A DNA stretch of 64,000 nt from Treponema sp. (GTDB taxonomy: Bacteria; Spirochaetota; Spirochaetia; Treponematales; Breznakiellaceae): the NCBI GenBank assembly GCA_031278095.1, contig JAITLC010000136.1, forward strand, positions 1-64,000, read 5' to 3'. The notes under the pieces were generated by a model. That model worked only from the letters and a program-made list of their open reading frames with translations, ran no database searches and was not told the DNA's origin. The position numbers and the translations under genes were made by a program. How positions within the stretch are numbered: position 1 is the first letter of the stretch; each line of letters starts with the position of its first letter. Positions 51,765 to 59,511 of this stretch are shown in pieces.

Positions 51765-52718
51765 ATGAAAAGGTTTATTACTAAGCGGTTTCTTGGTCTT
51801 ATCCCCGTATTGTTTATTCTGTCGGTTATTGTCTTTGCATTCATTCACCTAATTCCAGGGGACCCCGCGCGGGTTATGCTGGGGGATAAAGTAACCGAGG
51901 CCGAAGTACAGGCCCTGCGCGAAACCATGCATCTAAACGACAGTATTCCTGTACAGTACATCAAATGGATAAGCGGCGTACTGCGGGGGAATTTTGGCGC
52001 ATCAATTTTTATCAACGAAAATATGATAGTATTGATTAGGAGCCATTTAGTACCGACGCTGCTCTTAACTGTTTATTCAATGGCGTTTGGAATCCTCATT
52101 GCCCTGCCGTTAGGTGTCTTTGCCGCATACCGGCAAGGCAGTGTTTTCGATTTATCAATCGAAGGTTTTGCCATGGCGGGCATTTCGATTCCCAGTTTTC
52201 TGTTGGGGCTGGTCATGATTATTGTTTTTTCCGTAAAGCTCAGGATTTTTCCGTCGTCGGGTTATATGACGATTGGCGAAGCGGGTATTTTCGGCAACCT
52301 TACCTACCTTGCCTTGCCGGCTATTGCGCTGGGCAGTATACAGACAGGGCTGCTTATCCGTATGACCCGATCTTCCGTTCTGGAAGTGCTGTATAGCGAT
52401 TATATTCGTATGGTACGTGCGAAAGGCATGGGAGACTTGACGGTGATCGCAAAACACGCGCTGCGTAACGCTCTCCTCCCCATCATAACAACCGCCGGTC
52501 AGACGATGATGAGTTTATTGTCCGGTGCGGCGGTGATTGAGTCGGTGTTTAATATTCCCGGAGTAGGGCAGCTCATCATTAATTCGGTAACGCGGCGTGA
52601 CTATGAGGTCATTCAGGCGATAATTCTATTAATCGCGGTGATCAATATCATCGTTTGTTTTTTTATCGATTTGCTTTACGGGATTGTAGACCCAAGGGTA
52701 CGGCTGGAAAGCCATTAG
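51765..52718 (+). CDS. Oligopeptide-type ABC permease (DppB/OppB family)
   Basis: The 317-residue inner-membrane protein starts MKRFITKRFLGLIPVLFILS and has the OppB pattern: LIPGDPARVMLGD, the coupling loop DYIRMVRAKGMGDLTVIAKHA, LLSGAAVIESVFNIPGVGQLI, and the C-terminal DLLYGIVDPRVRL. ATG at 51765 is preferred because the earlier frame runs in repeat sequence; the ribosome site is weak. It pairs with the next permease. Confidence 0.93.
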   Translation: MKRFITKRFLGLIPVLFILSVIVFAFIHLIPGDPARVMLGDKVTEAEVQALRETMHLNDSIPVQYIKWISGVLRGNFGASIFINENMIVLIRSHLVPTLLLTVYSMAFGILIALPLGVFAAYRQGSVFDLSIEGFAMAGISIPSFLLGLVMIIVFSVKLRIFPSSGYMTIGEAGIFGNLTYLALPAIALGSIQTGLLIRMTRSSVLEVLYSDYIRMVRAKGMGDLTVIAKHALRNALLPIITTAGQTMMSLLSGAAVIESVFNIPGVGQLIINSVTRRDYEVIQAIILLIAVINIIVCFFIDLLYGIVDPRVRLESH

Positions 52719-52806
52719 CCTTGTTCGATAACCCGGTTGGTTATCTCACAAGTCTCGCAAAATGCTCCGTATTTTGCCGTTTTTAAGCGGAAGTAAGGAT
52801 AATATC

Positions 52807-53664
52807 ATGAATAGAGTAAAACAATACCTGGAAAGGGAACAGCGGCGGATGGCTTTAAATAAATTTTTTGCCAATAAGCTGGCAGTCACCGGATCTGCAA
52901 TTATGCTGTTCATGCTTTTTTTTGCTTTGGCGGCCCCGGTTCTGGGTCCCGCAGGTCCCTATGTAATGACCGTATCGGATCGGCTTAAAGGCCCGGGTCC
53001 CGGCCATTTTTTTGGTACCGATGCATTTGGCCGGGACCTTTTGACCCGTGTTTTTTATGGCGCGCGTATTTCGCTTTCAATAGGCGCTATGGTAAGCGCC
53101 GCTGCCCTTGGCATGGGCATCCTCATAGGACTGCATGCGGCGTACTATCGCTGCCTGGATAATGTGCTGATGCGTTTTTGCGATAGCCTCAGCGCTATAC
53201 CGTCTACACTGCTCGCTATTGCCTTGATGGCTGTTCTGGGGGCAGGGGGAAAAAATGTAATCCTCAGCCTTTCGATCATCTTTACCCCCGGTGTAGCCCG
53301 CGTTGTCCGTGCCGCTGCTTTGTCGGTGAAGGAACGCACTTATATTGAAGCAATGCGTGCGCAGGGCGCAAAAACAGTGCGGATATTGTGGCTGCATATT
53401 TTCCCTAACATTTTAGGGCCGATTGTCGTGCAGGGTACCTATATTTTTGCCAGCGCCATAATCTCAGAAGCCGCGCTGAGCTTTTTAGGTGTCGGTGTTC
53501 CCATACCGGAACCCAGTTGGGGGAACATTCTCTATGAAGGCAAAGGCGTTATTTATACCTCGCTATGGATGGTAATTTTTCCAGGAGCGTTTACCGTCCT
53601 GTCGGTTCTGGGCCTTAATCTTTTCGGTGACGGCCTGCGGGATGCGCTTGACCCGAATACCTGA
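52807..53664 (+). CDS. Oligopeptide-type ABC permease (DppC/OppC family)
   Basis: The 285-residue second permease carries FFGTDAFGRDLLTRVFYGARISLSIG in two parts, the OppC hallmark, the loop YIEAMRAQGAKTVRILWLHI, and AALSFLGVGVPIPEPSWGN followed by a C-terminal GDGLRDALDPNT. ATG at 52807 follows AAGGAT, with a longer frame from 52762 less likely. It sits 14 bases before the first ATPase gene. Confidence 0.93.
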   Translation: MNRVKQYLEREQRRMALNKFFANKLAVTGSAIMLFMLFFALAAPVLGPAGPYVMTVSDRLKGPGPGHFFGTDAFGRDLLTRVFYGARISLSIGAMVSAAALGMGILIGLHAAYYRCLDNVLMRFCDSLSAIPSTLLAIALMAVLGAGGKNVILSLSIIFTPGVARVVRAAALSVKERTYIEAMRAQGAKTVRILWLHIFPNILGPIVVQGTYIFASAIISEAALSFLGVGVPIPEPSWGNILYEGKGVIYTSLWMVIFPGAFTVLSVLGLNLFGDGLRDALDPNT

Positions 53665-53678
53665 CGGAAGGCGGATTC

Positions 53679-54662
53679 ATGAAACTATTGGAAATACAGG
53701 AACTGGGTACTTCTTTCAGGACAGGACGGGATACGGTAAAGGCTATTGACGGCGTCAGTTTCGCGGTGGGTGAAGGTGAGCGTGTTGCTTTGGTGGGAGA
53801 ATCGGGCTGCGGAAAAAGCGTTACCATGCAGTCGATATTACGGCTTTACGACGAGCGTAAACTGGTACACTATAGCGGAAAAATCTATTACAAAGGCAAG
53901 GATCTGCTCAGCCTGCCTCAAAAAGACATGCAGCATATACGGGGCAAGGAAATTGCAATGGTGTTTCAGGATGCGTTAAGCGCTCTTGATCCGATATTTA
54001 CCATCGAAGACCAGATTACAGAATCGATTAAGCTGCATCAGGGTCTTTCGGGCCGTGCGGCTCAGGAGGCTGCGGCGGATATGCTTCAACTGGCAGGCAT
54101 CAGTGATCCGTATCGCAGGTTAGGCCAGTATCCCTTTGAGCTTTCAGGCGGAATGCGTCAACGGGTGATGATCGCCATTTCGCTCTCCTGCAGGCCCAAC
54201 CTTCTGATTGCCGATGAACCAACAAGCGCGCTGGACGTTACTATTCAAGCGCAAATAATGGAACTGATTATGGATCTTAACCGCAAGCTCAACATGGCGG
54301 TAATCCTGATAACCCATGATCTGGCAATTGTGGCGGAAACCTGTACCTGGGCGCTGGTGATGTATCTGGGACAAATCGTAGAAGAAGCGCCGGTGAAAGA
54401 CCTTTTTTCCGCGCCGCAGCATCCCTATACCCTGGCTTTGATTAGATCTATTCCAAAAATTACCGGAGAAAGACCGAAACGGCTTTATGCTATTGAAGGG
54501 ATGGTACCGTTGTTGAATAACATTCCCGCAGGCTGCCGTTTTGCGCCCCGCTGTCCTTTGACGGAAGAACGCTGTAGGCAGGAAAATCCGCTGCTGATTT
54601 CAATACCCAAAGAAAACGACAGGCGGCATAAATCGCGGTGTTGGCGTGCGGGGGAACTATGA
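53679..54662 (+). CDS. Oligopeptide-type ABC ATPase (DppD/OppD family)
   Basis: The 327-residue ATPase shows Walker A GESGCGKSV, the family IVFQDALSALDPIF equivalent MVFQDALSALDPIF, signature LSGGMRQRVMIAI, Walker B LLIADEPTSALD and the C-terminal 4Fe-4S motif of this subfamily (CRFAPRCPLTEERCRQENPLL, in part). It overlaps the next gene by ATGA. Confidence 0.94.
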   Translation: MKLLEIQELGTSFRTGRDTVKAIDGVSFAVGEGERVALVGESGCGKSVTMQSILRLYDERKLVHYSGKIYYKGKDLLSLPQKDMQHIRGKEIAMVFQDALSALDPIFTIEDQITESIKLHQGLSGRAAQEAAADMLQLAGISDPYRRLGQYPFELSGGMRQRVMIAISLSCRPNLLIADEPTSALDVTIQAQIMELIMDLNRKLNMAVILITHDLAIVAETCTWALVMYLGQIVEEAPVKDLFSAPQHPYTLALIRSIPKITGERPKRLYAIEGMVPLLNNIPAGCRFAPRCPLTEERCRQENPLLISIPKENDRRHKSRCWRAGEL

Positions 54663-55651
54663 GCGATGTGATTCTTGAGGTAAAAAACCTTAAAAAGTTT
54701 TTTCCGTTAAAATCCGGTTTCCGTAAAGGTTTCCACCGGGAGCCTGATTTAGTTAAGGCGGTTGATAATGTTTCACTCACCTTAAAACGGGGTGAAACCT
54801 ACGGTCTTGTCGGGGAGACCGGAAGCGGAAAGACCACATTAGGCCGTACTATTCTAAAACTTATAAAACCCACCGATGGGATAATCCGTTTTGGGGGACA
54901 GGATATAAGCAACTTAAACGAAGAAGCGATGCGGCCATACCGCCAAAAAATGCAGATTGTTTTTCAGGATCCTTTTACGTCCCTCAATCCACGCAGGCGG
55001 ATCGGCGCCGCGCTTATGGAACCGCTGGTAATTCACGGCATTGGTAATAAAAAAGAGCGTGAAAAAAAAGCTTTTGAAATATTGGAACAGGTGGGTCTTT
55101 TACCGGAACACTTTTACCGGTTTCCCCATGAATTTTCGGGGGGGCAGCGGCAGCGTATCGGCCTTGCCAGGGCTTTGATACAAAATCCCGATCTGTTAAT
55201 TTGTGACGAACCGGTATCCGCGCTGGATGTATCGGTTCAGGCCCAGATACTAAATCTGCTCATGGATATTCAAAACGAACGTACCGTAAGCTGTCTGTTT
55301 ATTGCCCACGATTTGAGCGTGGTCAAGTACATAAGTACCCGCGTTGGAGTGATGTACTTGGGAGTGATTGTCGAGGAGGGTCCGGTGAACGAACTTTTTT
55401 CATTATCCCTGCATCCTTATACCCAGGCGTTAATTTCGGCGGTTCCGGAGCCGGACCCGCAGCTGAAGAAAACACGGATTATTTTGGAAGGCGATCCGCC
55501 TTCGCCGATTAACACGCCCGCGGGCTGTGTTTTTTACGGCCGCTGTAATCGCCGCATTGATATTTGCCGGTACTCACGGCCTGCACTGAAAAAACGGGGG
55601 CCGGATCATTATGCCGCTTGTCATTGTTTGCCGCCTGAATTTGAGATATAA
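54659..55651 (+). CDS. Oligopeptide-type ABC ATPase (DppF/OppF family)
   Basis: The 330-residue partner ATPase has LKKFFPLKSG at the N-terminus, Walker A GETGSGKTT, VFQDPFTSLNPRRR, signature FSGGQRQRIGLARA and Walker B LLICDEPVSALDVS. The C-terminus has CVFYGRCNRRIDICR, the iron-sulfur motif of the group. It starts within the DppD-like gene stop. The amidohydrolase gene begins 5 bases after its end. Confidence 0.94.
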   Translation: MSDVILEVKNLKKFFPLKSGFRKGFHREPDLVKAVDNVSLTLKRGETYGLVGETGSGKTTLGRTILKLIKPTDGIIRFGGQDISNLNEEAMRPYRQKMQIVFQDPFTSLNPRRRIGAALMEPLVIHGIGNKKEREKKAFEILEQVGLLPEHFYRFPHEFSGGQRQRIGLARALIQNPDLLICDEPVSALDVSVQAQILNLLMDIQNERTVSCLFIAHDLSVVKYISTRVGVMYLGVIVEEGPVNELFSLSLHPYTQALISAVPEPDPQLKKTRIILEGDPPSPINTPAGCVFYGRCNRRIDICRYSRPALKKRGPDHYAACHCLPPEFEI

Positions 55652-55656
55652 TAATT

Positions 55657-57018
55657 ATGGCTTATGATACCGTTATTACCGGCGCCCGGGTTATTGACCC
55701 TGAAAGCGGAACCGATGAAATTTTGCACCTGGGGATTGAGAACGGTGTAATTGCCGCTCTTAGCCGGAACAGTCTTTCCGGGAAAAATGAAATTGACGGA
55801 CAGGGGCTGATTCTGGCCCCGGGTTTTATCGATATACACACCCACGAGGATACAACCGAAGGTGAAAAGGCAGGTTTCCGCATCCCGCGGCAAACGGCGG
55901 CCTGCGCTTTGCGTACCGGAAATACCATCATACTGGGGGGTAACTGCGGCGGAAGCAACTACCCTATAAGCGGCTATTTAGGGGCGGTAAAAAAAGCGTC
56001 GCTTCCCATTAACTGCCCCACGCTCATTGGAAATATCACTCTGCGCAAACAAATCGGAGTGGGCAATTATGATGCGGCAAGTCCGGCCCGGATTGCCCGT
56101 CTTAAAGATCTTGCCGCTGCCGCGCTGGACGAAGGCGCCGCGGGTATTTCCTTTGGCTTGCAGTATGCGCCTGGAACCGGCTTTGACGAGCTTCTGGCGC
56201 TGGCCCATGTAGCGGCGGAAAAAAACAAATTTTTCGCGGTGCATATACGTTACGATACGCCGCTCAAAGCTGTCCTTGCGCTGGAAGAAGTAATTGCCGC
56301 CGCTAAAATATCCGGCGCCTCGCTGCAAATATCCCATCTTGCCGCCAATGTATACGGCAAAGACAGTTCGGGAAACCGCAATATCCTCATTGCGGCGGAC
56401 ATGATACAGGCGGCACGGCAGGGTGGTGCGGACATCACCGCCGATCTGTACCCTTATGATACCTGGGCCACCGGAATTAAGTCGGCGGTTTTCGACCATG
56501 GATTTGATGGGTTTAACTTTAATGCCGGGGATCTGGAAATCCTTTCCGGAGAGCGGGCCGGGCAATATTGCACACAAGAACTCTTTGAACAGCTACGCAG
56601 TATTGAAGAAGATACCTCCGTGGCCTGCCATAACGCCATCCCCATGGAAGACATGGAAACGGCATATACCCTCGGTTTTACCTGTGTGGCCAGCGATGCG
56701 GTCATTTCCGTAGGCGGGGGACACATCAAAGGGCATCCCCGTTCTTCTTCCTCGCCTGTACGGTTTCTGCGGGAATTTGTCCGTGAAAAAAAACTCTTTC
56801 CCCTTCTTGAGGGTATTCGCAAACTCACCCTGGTTCCCGCGCAGCGTTTGAGACTCGAAAAAAAAGGGCGTATCCGGGAAGGCTGCGACGCTGATCTTGT
56901 ATTGTTTGATTTTAAGTCAATCACCGACAGGGCTGGTTTCGGTGTCGATATCTGTGCCCTGCCGCCGGAAGGCATAAAATATGTTTTTATTTCCGGCAAG
57001 GATCTTTTTTCATACTAA
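55657..57018 (+). CDS. Metallo-amidohydrolase (D-aminoacylase/N-acyl-amino-acid deacylase-like)
   Basis: The 453-residue enzyme belongs to the amidohydrolase superfamily: N-terminal VITGARVIDPESG, the metal motif GFIDIHTHED (about residues 57-66), metal-bridging and later ligands in FFAVHIRYD and LQISHLA, and GCDADLVLFDFKSI at the C-terminus. It resembles D-aminoacylase and N-acyl-amino-acid deacylases and, less, dihydroorotases. In this operon it would remove an acyl group from, or open, a compound brought in by the transporter. It is 5 bases downstream of the ATPase gene; its stop overlaps a candidate operator. Confidence 0.85.
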   Translation: MAYDTVITGARVIDPESGTDEILHLGIENGVIAALSRNSLSGKNEIDGQGLILAPGFIDIHTHEDTTEGEKAGFRIPRQTAACALRTGNTIILGGNCGGSNYPISGYLGAVKKASLPINCPTLIGNITLRKQIGVGNYDAASPARIARLKDLAAAALDEGAAGISFGLQYAPGTGFDELLALAHVAAEKNKFFAVHIRYDTPLKAVLALEEVIAAAKISGASLQISHLAANVYGKDSSGNRNILIAADMIQAARQGGADITADLYPYDTWATGIKSAVFDHGFDGFNFNAGDLEILSGERAGQYCTQELFEQLRSIEEDTSVACHNAIPMEDMETAYTLGFTCVASDAVISVGGGHIKGHPRSSSSPVRFLREFVREKKLFPLLEGIRKLTLVPAQRLRLEKKGRIREGCDADLVLFDFKSITDRAGFGVDICALPPEGIKYVFISGKDLFSY

Positions 57019-57029
57019 AATTAATAGGA
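57013..57029 (+). promoter_or_regulatory. Candidate operator at the cysteine synthase promoter
   Basis: TACTAAAATTAATAGGA lies just before the -35 box and has the same halves, TACTAAAA and ATAGGA, as the copy at 49947. Its left half overlaps the stop codon of the amidohydrolase gene, so part of the match could be chance. Confidence 0.35.
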
Positions 57030-57032
57030 GTA

Positions 57033-57061
57033 TTGACAGGGAGTATTTTGAGCTATATAAT
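57033..57061 (+). promoter_or_regulatory. Perfect-consensus sigma-70 promoter of cysK and the nitrogenase-like genes
   Basis: TTGACA (57033-57038) and TATAAT (57056-57061) are both exact consensus with a 17-base spacer, the strongest promoter seen in the window. Transcription should begin near 57068. An unregulated promoter this strong would be costly, which supports control by a repressor. Confidence 0.85.
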
Positions 57062-57079
57062 AATATATAACCGATATGA

Positions 57080-57094
57080 ATACTATGTTTTATC
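57080..57094 (-). promoter_or_regulatory. Candidate operator downstream of the cysK promoter, inverted
   Basis: ATACTATGTTTTATC read on the opposite strand gives GATAAAACATAGTAT, similar to the TACTAAAACCATAGGAT motif. It lies just after the predicted start of transcription. Confidence 0.25.
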
Positions 57095-57126
57095 TCTATT
57101 AAGGTTCGGAGAAAGGAGAAAGTTGG

Positions 57127-58068
57127 ATGGCGAAGATTGCGGAGAGCCTTACGGAATTGATAGGGCGGACACCCTTATTAAGGCTGAACAAGTACGCTGA
57201 GGATAAAAAATTATCCGGCAGCCTCATTGCGAAGCTGGAGTACTTCAACCCTCTGGGCAGTGTGAAGGACCGGATCGCCCTGGCGATGATTTCGGACGCG
57301 GAAAAACGGGGGTTGATCAACAAGGGTACTACCATTATTGAGCCTACCAGCGGTAATACCGGCATCGGCCTGGCTTTTGTGTCCGCAGCCCGGGGATACC
57401 GGATAATACTCACCATGCCCGAGACCATGAGCATTGAACGGCGCAGGCTTCTCCTTGCCCTGGGGGCCGAACTGGTATTGACCCCGGGGCTCCTGGGAAT
57501 GAAGGGGGCGATCAGGAAGGCGGAGGAATTAAACGCCCAGATTGATAATTCTTTTATTCCCCAACAGTTCGATAACCCTGCCAACCCCGCAATACACCGG
57601 GAAACCACCGCCAGGGAGATCCTGGAGGATACCGACGGCAATGTCGATGTTTTTGTGGGAGGTGTCGGCACCGGGGGCACCATCACCGGGGTAGGGGAGA
57701 CTCTGAAGACGGCTAACCCGTCGATTAGGATTGTTGCGGTGGAACCCTATGACTCATCGGTTCTCAGCGGCGAAGCGCCGGCGCCTCATCCCATTCAGGG
57801 TATTGGCGCCGGTTTTGTACCGAATGTTTTTAACCGCACCGTGGTGGATGAGATATTCAGGGTAAAAAACAAAGAAGCCTTTGAGGTATCCCGGGAGGCT
57901 GCCAGAAAAGAAGGGCTGTTGGTGGGGATATCTTCGGGGGCGGCCCTTTTTGCGGCAACCCGGGTGGCGAGACGGCCTGAATACATGGGTAAAAATATTG
58001 TGGTGCTTCTTCCCGATACCGGGGAACGGTATTTATCAACACCATTGTTTTCCGGAGATTCGGCCTGA
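57127..58068 (+). CDS. cysK: Cysteine synthase (O-acetylserine sulfhydrylase)
   Basis: The 313-residue PLP enzyme makes cysteine from O-acetylserine and sulfide. It has the cofactor lysine in [24 protein letters not shown], the substrate loop and phosphate-binding [12 protein letters not shown], and [11 protein letters not shown]. Length is normal for CysK/CysM. AAGGAGAAAG lies ahead of the ATG. It is the first gene after the consensus promoter and is followed by the K-like and D-like nitrogenase genes, so sulfide produced by those proteins could be trapped here. Confidence 0.93.
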   Translation: MAKIAESLTELIGRTPLLRLNKYAEDKKLSGSLIAKLEYFNPLGSVKDRIALAMISDAEKRGLINKGTTIIEPTSGNTGIGLAFVSAARGYRIILTMPETMSIERRRLLLALGAELVLTPGLLGMKGAIRKAEELNAQIDNSFIPQQFDNPANPAIHRETTAREILEDTDGNVDVFVGGVGTGGTITGVGETLKTANPSIRIVAVEPYDSSVLSGEAPAPHPIQGIGAGFVPNVFNRTVVDEIFRVKNKEAFEVSREAARKEGLLVGISSGAALFAATRVARRPEYMGKNIVVLLPDTGERYLSTPLFSGDSA

Positions 58069-58072
58069 TATG

Positions 58073-58110
58073 TGAGCCTGTTTCAAAACTGAAGTTTCGA
58101 AACAGGCTCA
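58073..58110. repeat. TGTTTC hairpin between cysK and the K-like gene
   Basis: TGAGCCTGTTTC (58073-58084) and GAAACAGGCTCA (58099-58110) are perfect 12 bp inverted repeats with a small inner stem. No T-run follows, so it is more likely a repeat of the TGTTCC family or an mRNA-stabilising hairpin than a terminator. Confidence 0.7.
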
Positions 58111-58140
58111 TGTTATTAACCTAAAAAAGGAGTGTGTATT

Positions 58141-59472
58141 ATGGCCCATATCGAAAGGCCCAGATTTTCCTGTATGCTTGGAGGTGTTTTGGCAACCTTG
58201 AGCGCCCTGCCGAAGACTATTCCCATCATTCACGGAGCCCAGGGCTGCGGCGGCACCTTGGCGGGGGCGGCTAACTTAGGCGGTTACTTCGGCGGCGGTT
58301 ACTGCGGCGACGGCGCTCCCAGTTCCAATGTGGCGGAGTCTGAAATTATCTTTGGGGGTACAGAAAAACTAAAGCAGGAAATTACCAATACCTTTGAAAT
58401 AATGAATGGGGATCTCTTTGTGGTTACCACCAGCTGTATGACCGATATTATCGGAGATGACATAAAGGGGGTTTTAAGTGAACTCGGGGAAACCGAAAAG
58501 CCCCTGGTGTTTATTGATGCCGGAGGATTCAAAGGAAATTCCTACTATGGGTATTCGAAAATCATAGAAGAACTGTTCCTCCAGTATATTCCCAGGTCGG
58601 AAACCAAACGGAAGAATGTGGTCAATCTTTTTGGTCTGGTTCCTGCCTATGATCCCTATTTCCGGGGGGATCTGGAAGAAATTCGGCGTATCCTGGGCTT
58701 ATTGGGGATAGAAGCTAACACGTTCTTTACCAATGATCAGACCCAGGAGAATGTTCTTGGCGCAGGAGCGGCCTCCCTTAATATTGCGCTCTCCCGGTTG
58801 TACGGCTCTGAATCGGTTAAGGTTATTAAGGAAAGCCATGGCATTGATTACTTAATTACCGATCTGCCTATCGGGAACCGGGCCACGGTGGATTTCATCT
58901 GGAAAGTAGCGGACAAATTACACCTGGATAAGGACATGGTTACTCAGGCGCTTCACAGGGAAACGGAACATTACTATAAGTACATAGATCGGGTTACCAA
59001 CCTTATTTCCGACTTTGATTTCCAGAACTATGCGGTGGTTATATCCAATGGAACCACGGCACTGCCTTATACCAAATACCTGGATAATGAAATAGGATGG
59101 CTTCCCGGCTACGTATTTATCACCGATGATCTCTCGGAAACGCAGAAGGATATTATCCGGAAGGCCTTTGAGGAAATCGAATTTTCCAAAAAGCCCGAGC
59201 TTGTTTTTGAGACCGATACCTACAAGATTCAGCAATATATAGAGCAGACGAATCCCCAGTACAAGCCGGATCCCTATTACGAAACCTTTTCACCGGTCTT
59301 TGTATTAGGCAGTACCATTGACCGGAAACTTGCGGATACTCTGAACGGACCCTTCCTGTCGGTGAGCTATCCGGTTATTAACCGGATCATTCTGTCTAAG
59401 GGATATGCGGGATTCAAGGGAGGCTTGAATCTCCTGGAAGATCTTATCAGTACCCAGATTACCGGCAGGTAA
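58141..59472 (+). CDS. Nitrogenase component-1-like protein, NifK-like
   Basis: The 443-residue protein has the nitrogenase/oxidoreductase component 1 fold. P-cluster-type cysteines are kept: Cys11 in RPRFSCMLGG, Cys36 in IHGAQGCGGT and Cys99 in VVTTSCMTDIIGDD, matching NifK Cys70, Cys95 and Cys153. Cys55 is extra. It is about 80 residues shorter than NifK, lacking its N-terminal extension. ATG at 58141 follows AAAAAAGGAG; the GTG at 58132 is part of that site. It is most like the nitrogenase-like (group IV to VI) proteins. A D-like gene follows 39 bases later, so the two should form a heterotetramer. Confidence 0.88.
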   Translation: MAHIERPRFSCMLGGVLATLSALPKTIPIIHGAQGCGGTLAGAANLGGYFGGGYCGDGAPSSNVAESEIIFGGTEKLKQEITNTFEIMNGDLFVVTTSCMTDIIGDDIKGVLSELGETEKPLVFIDAGGFKGNSYYGYSKIIEELFLQYIPRSETKRKNVVNLFGLVPAYDPYFRGDLEEIRRILGLLGIEANTFFTNDQTQENVLGAGAASLNIALSRLYGSESVKVIKESHGIDYLITDLPIGNRATVDFIWKVADKLHLDKDMVTQALHRETEHYYKYIDRVTNLISDFDFQNYAVVISNGTTALPYTKYLDNEIGWLPGYVFITDDLSETQKDIIRKAFEEIEFSKKPELVFETDTYKIQQYIEQTNPQYKPDPYYETFSPVFVLGSTIDRKLADTLNGPFLSVSYPVINRIILSKGYAGFKGGLNLLEDLISTQITGR

Positions 59473-59511
59473 CCGGATTATTGGGTTTACTATTAACGGA
59501 GGTAAAGAAAA

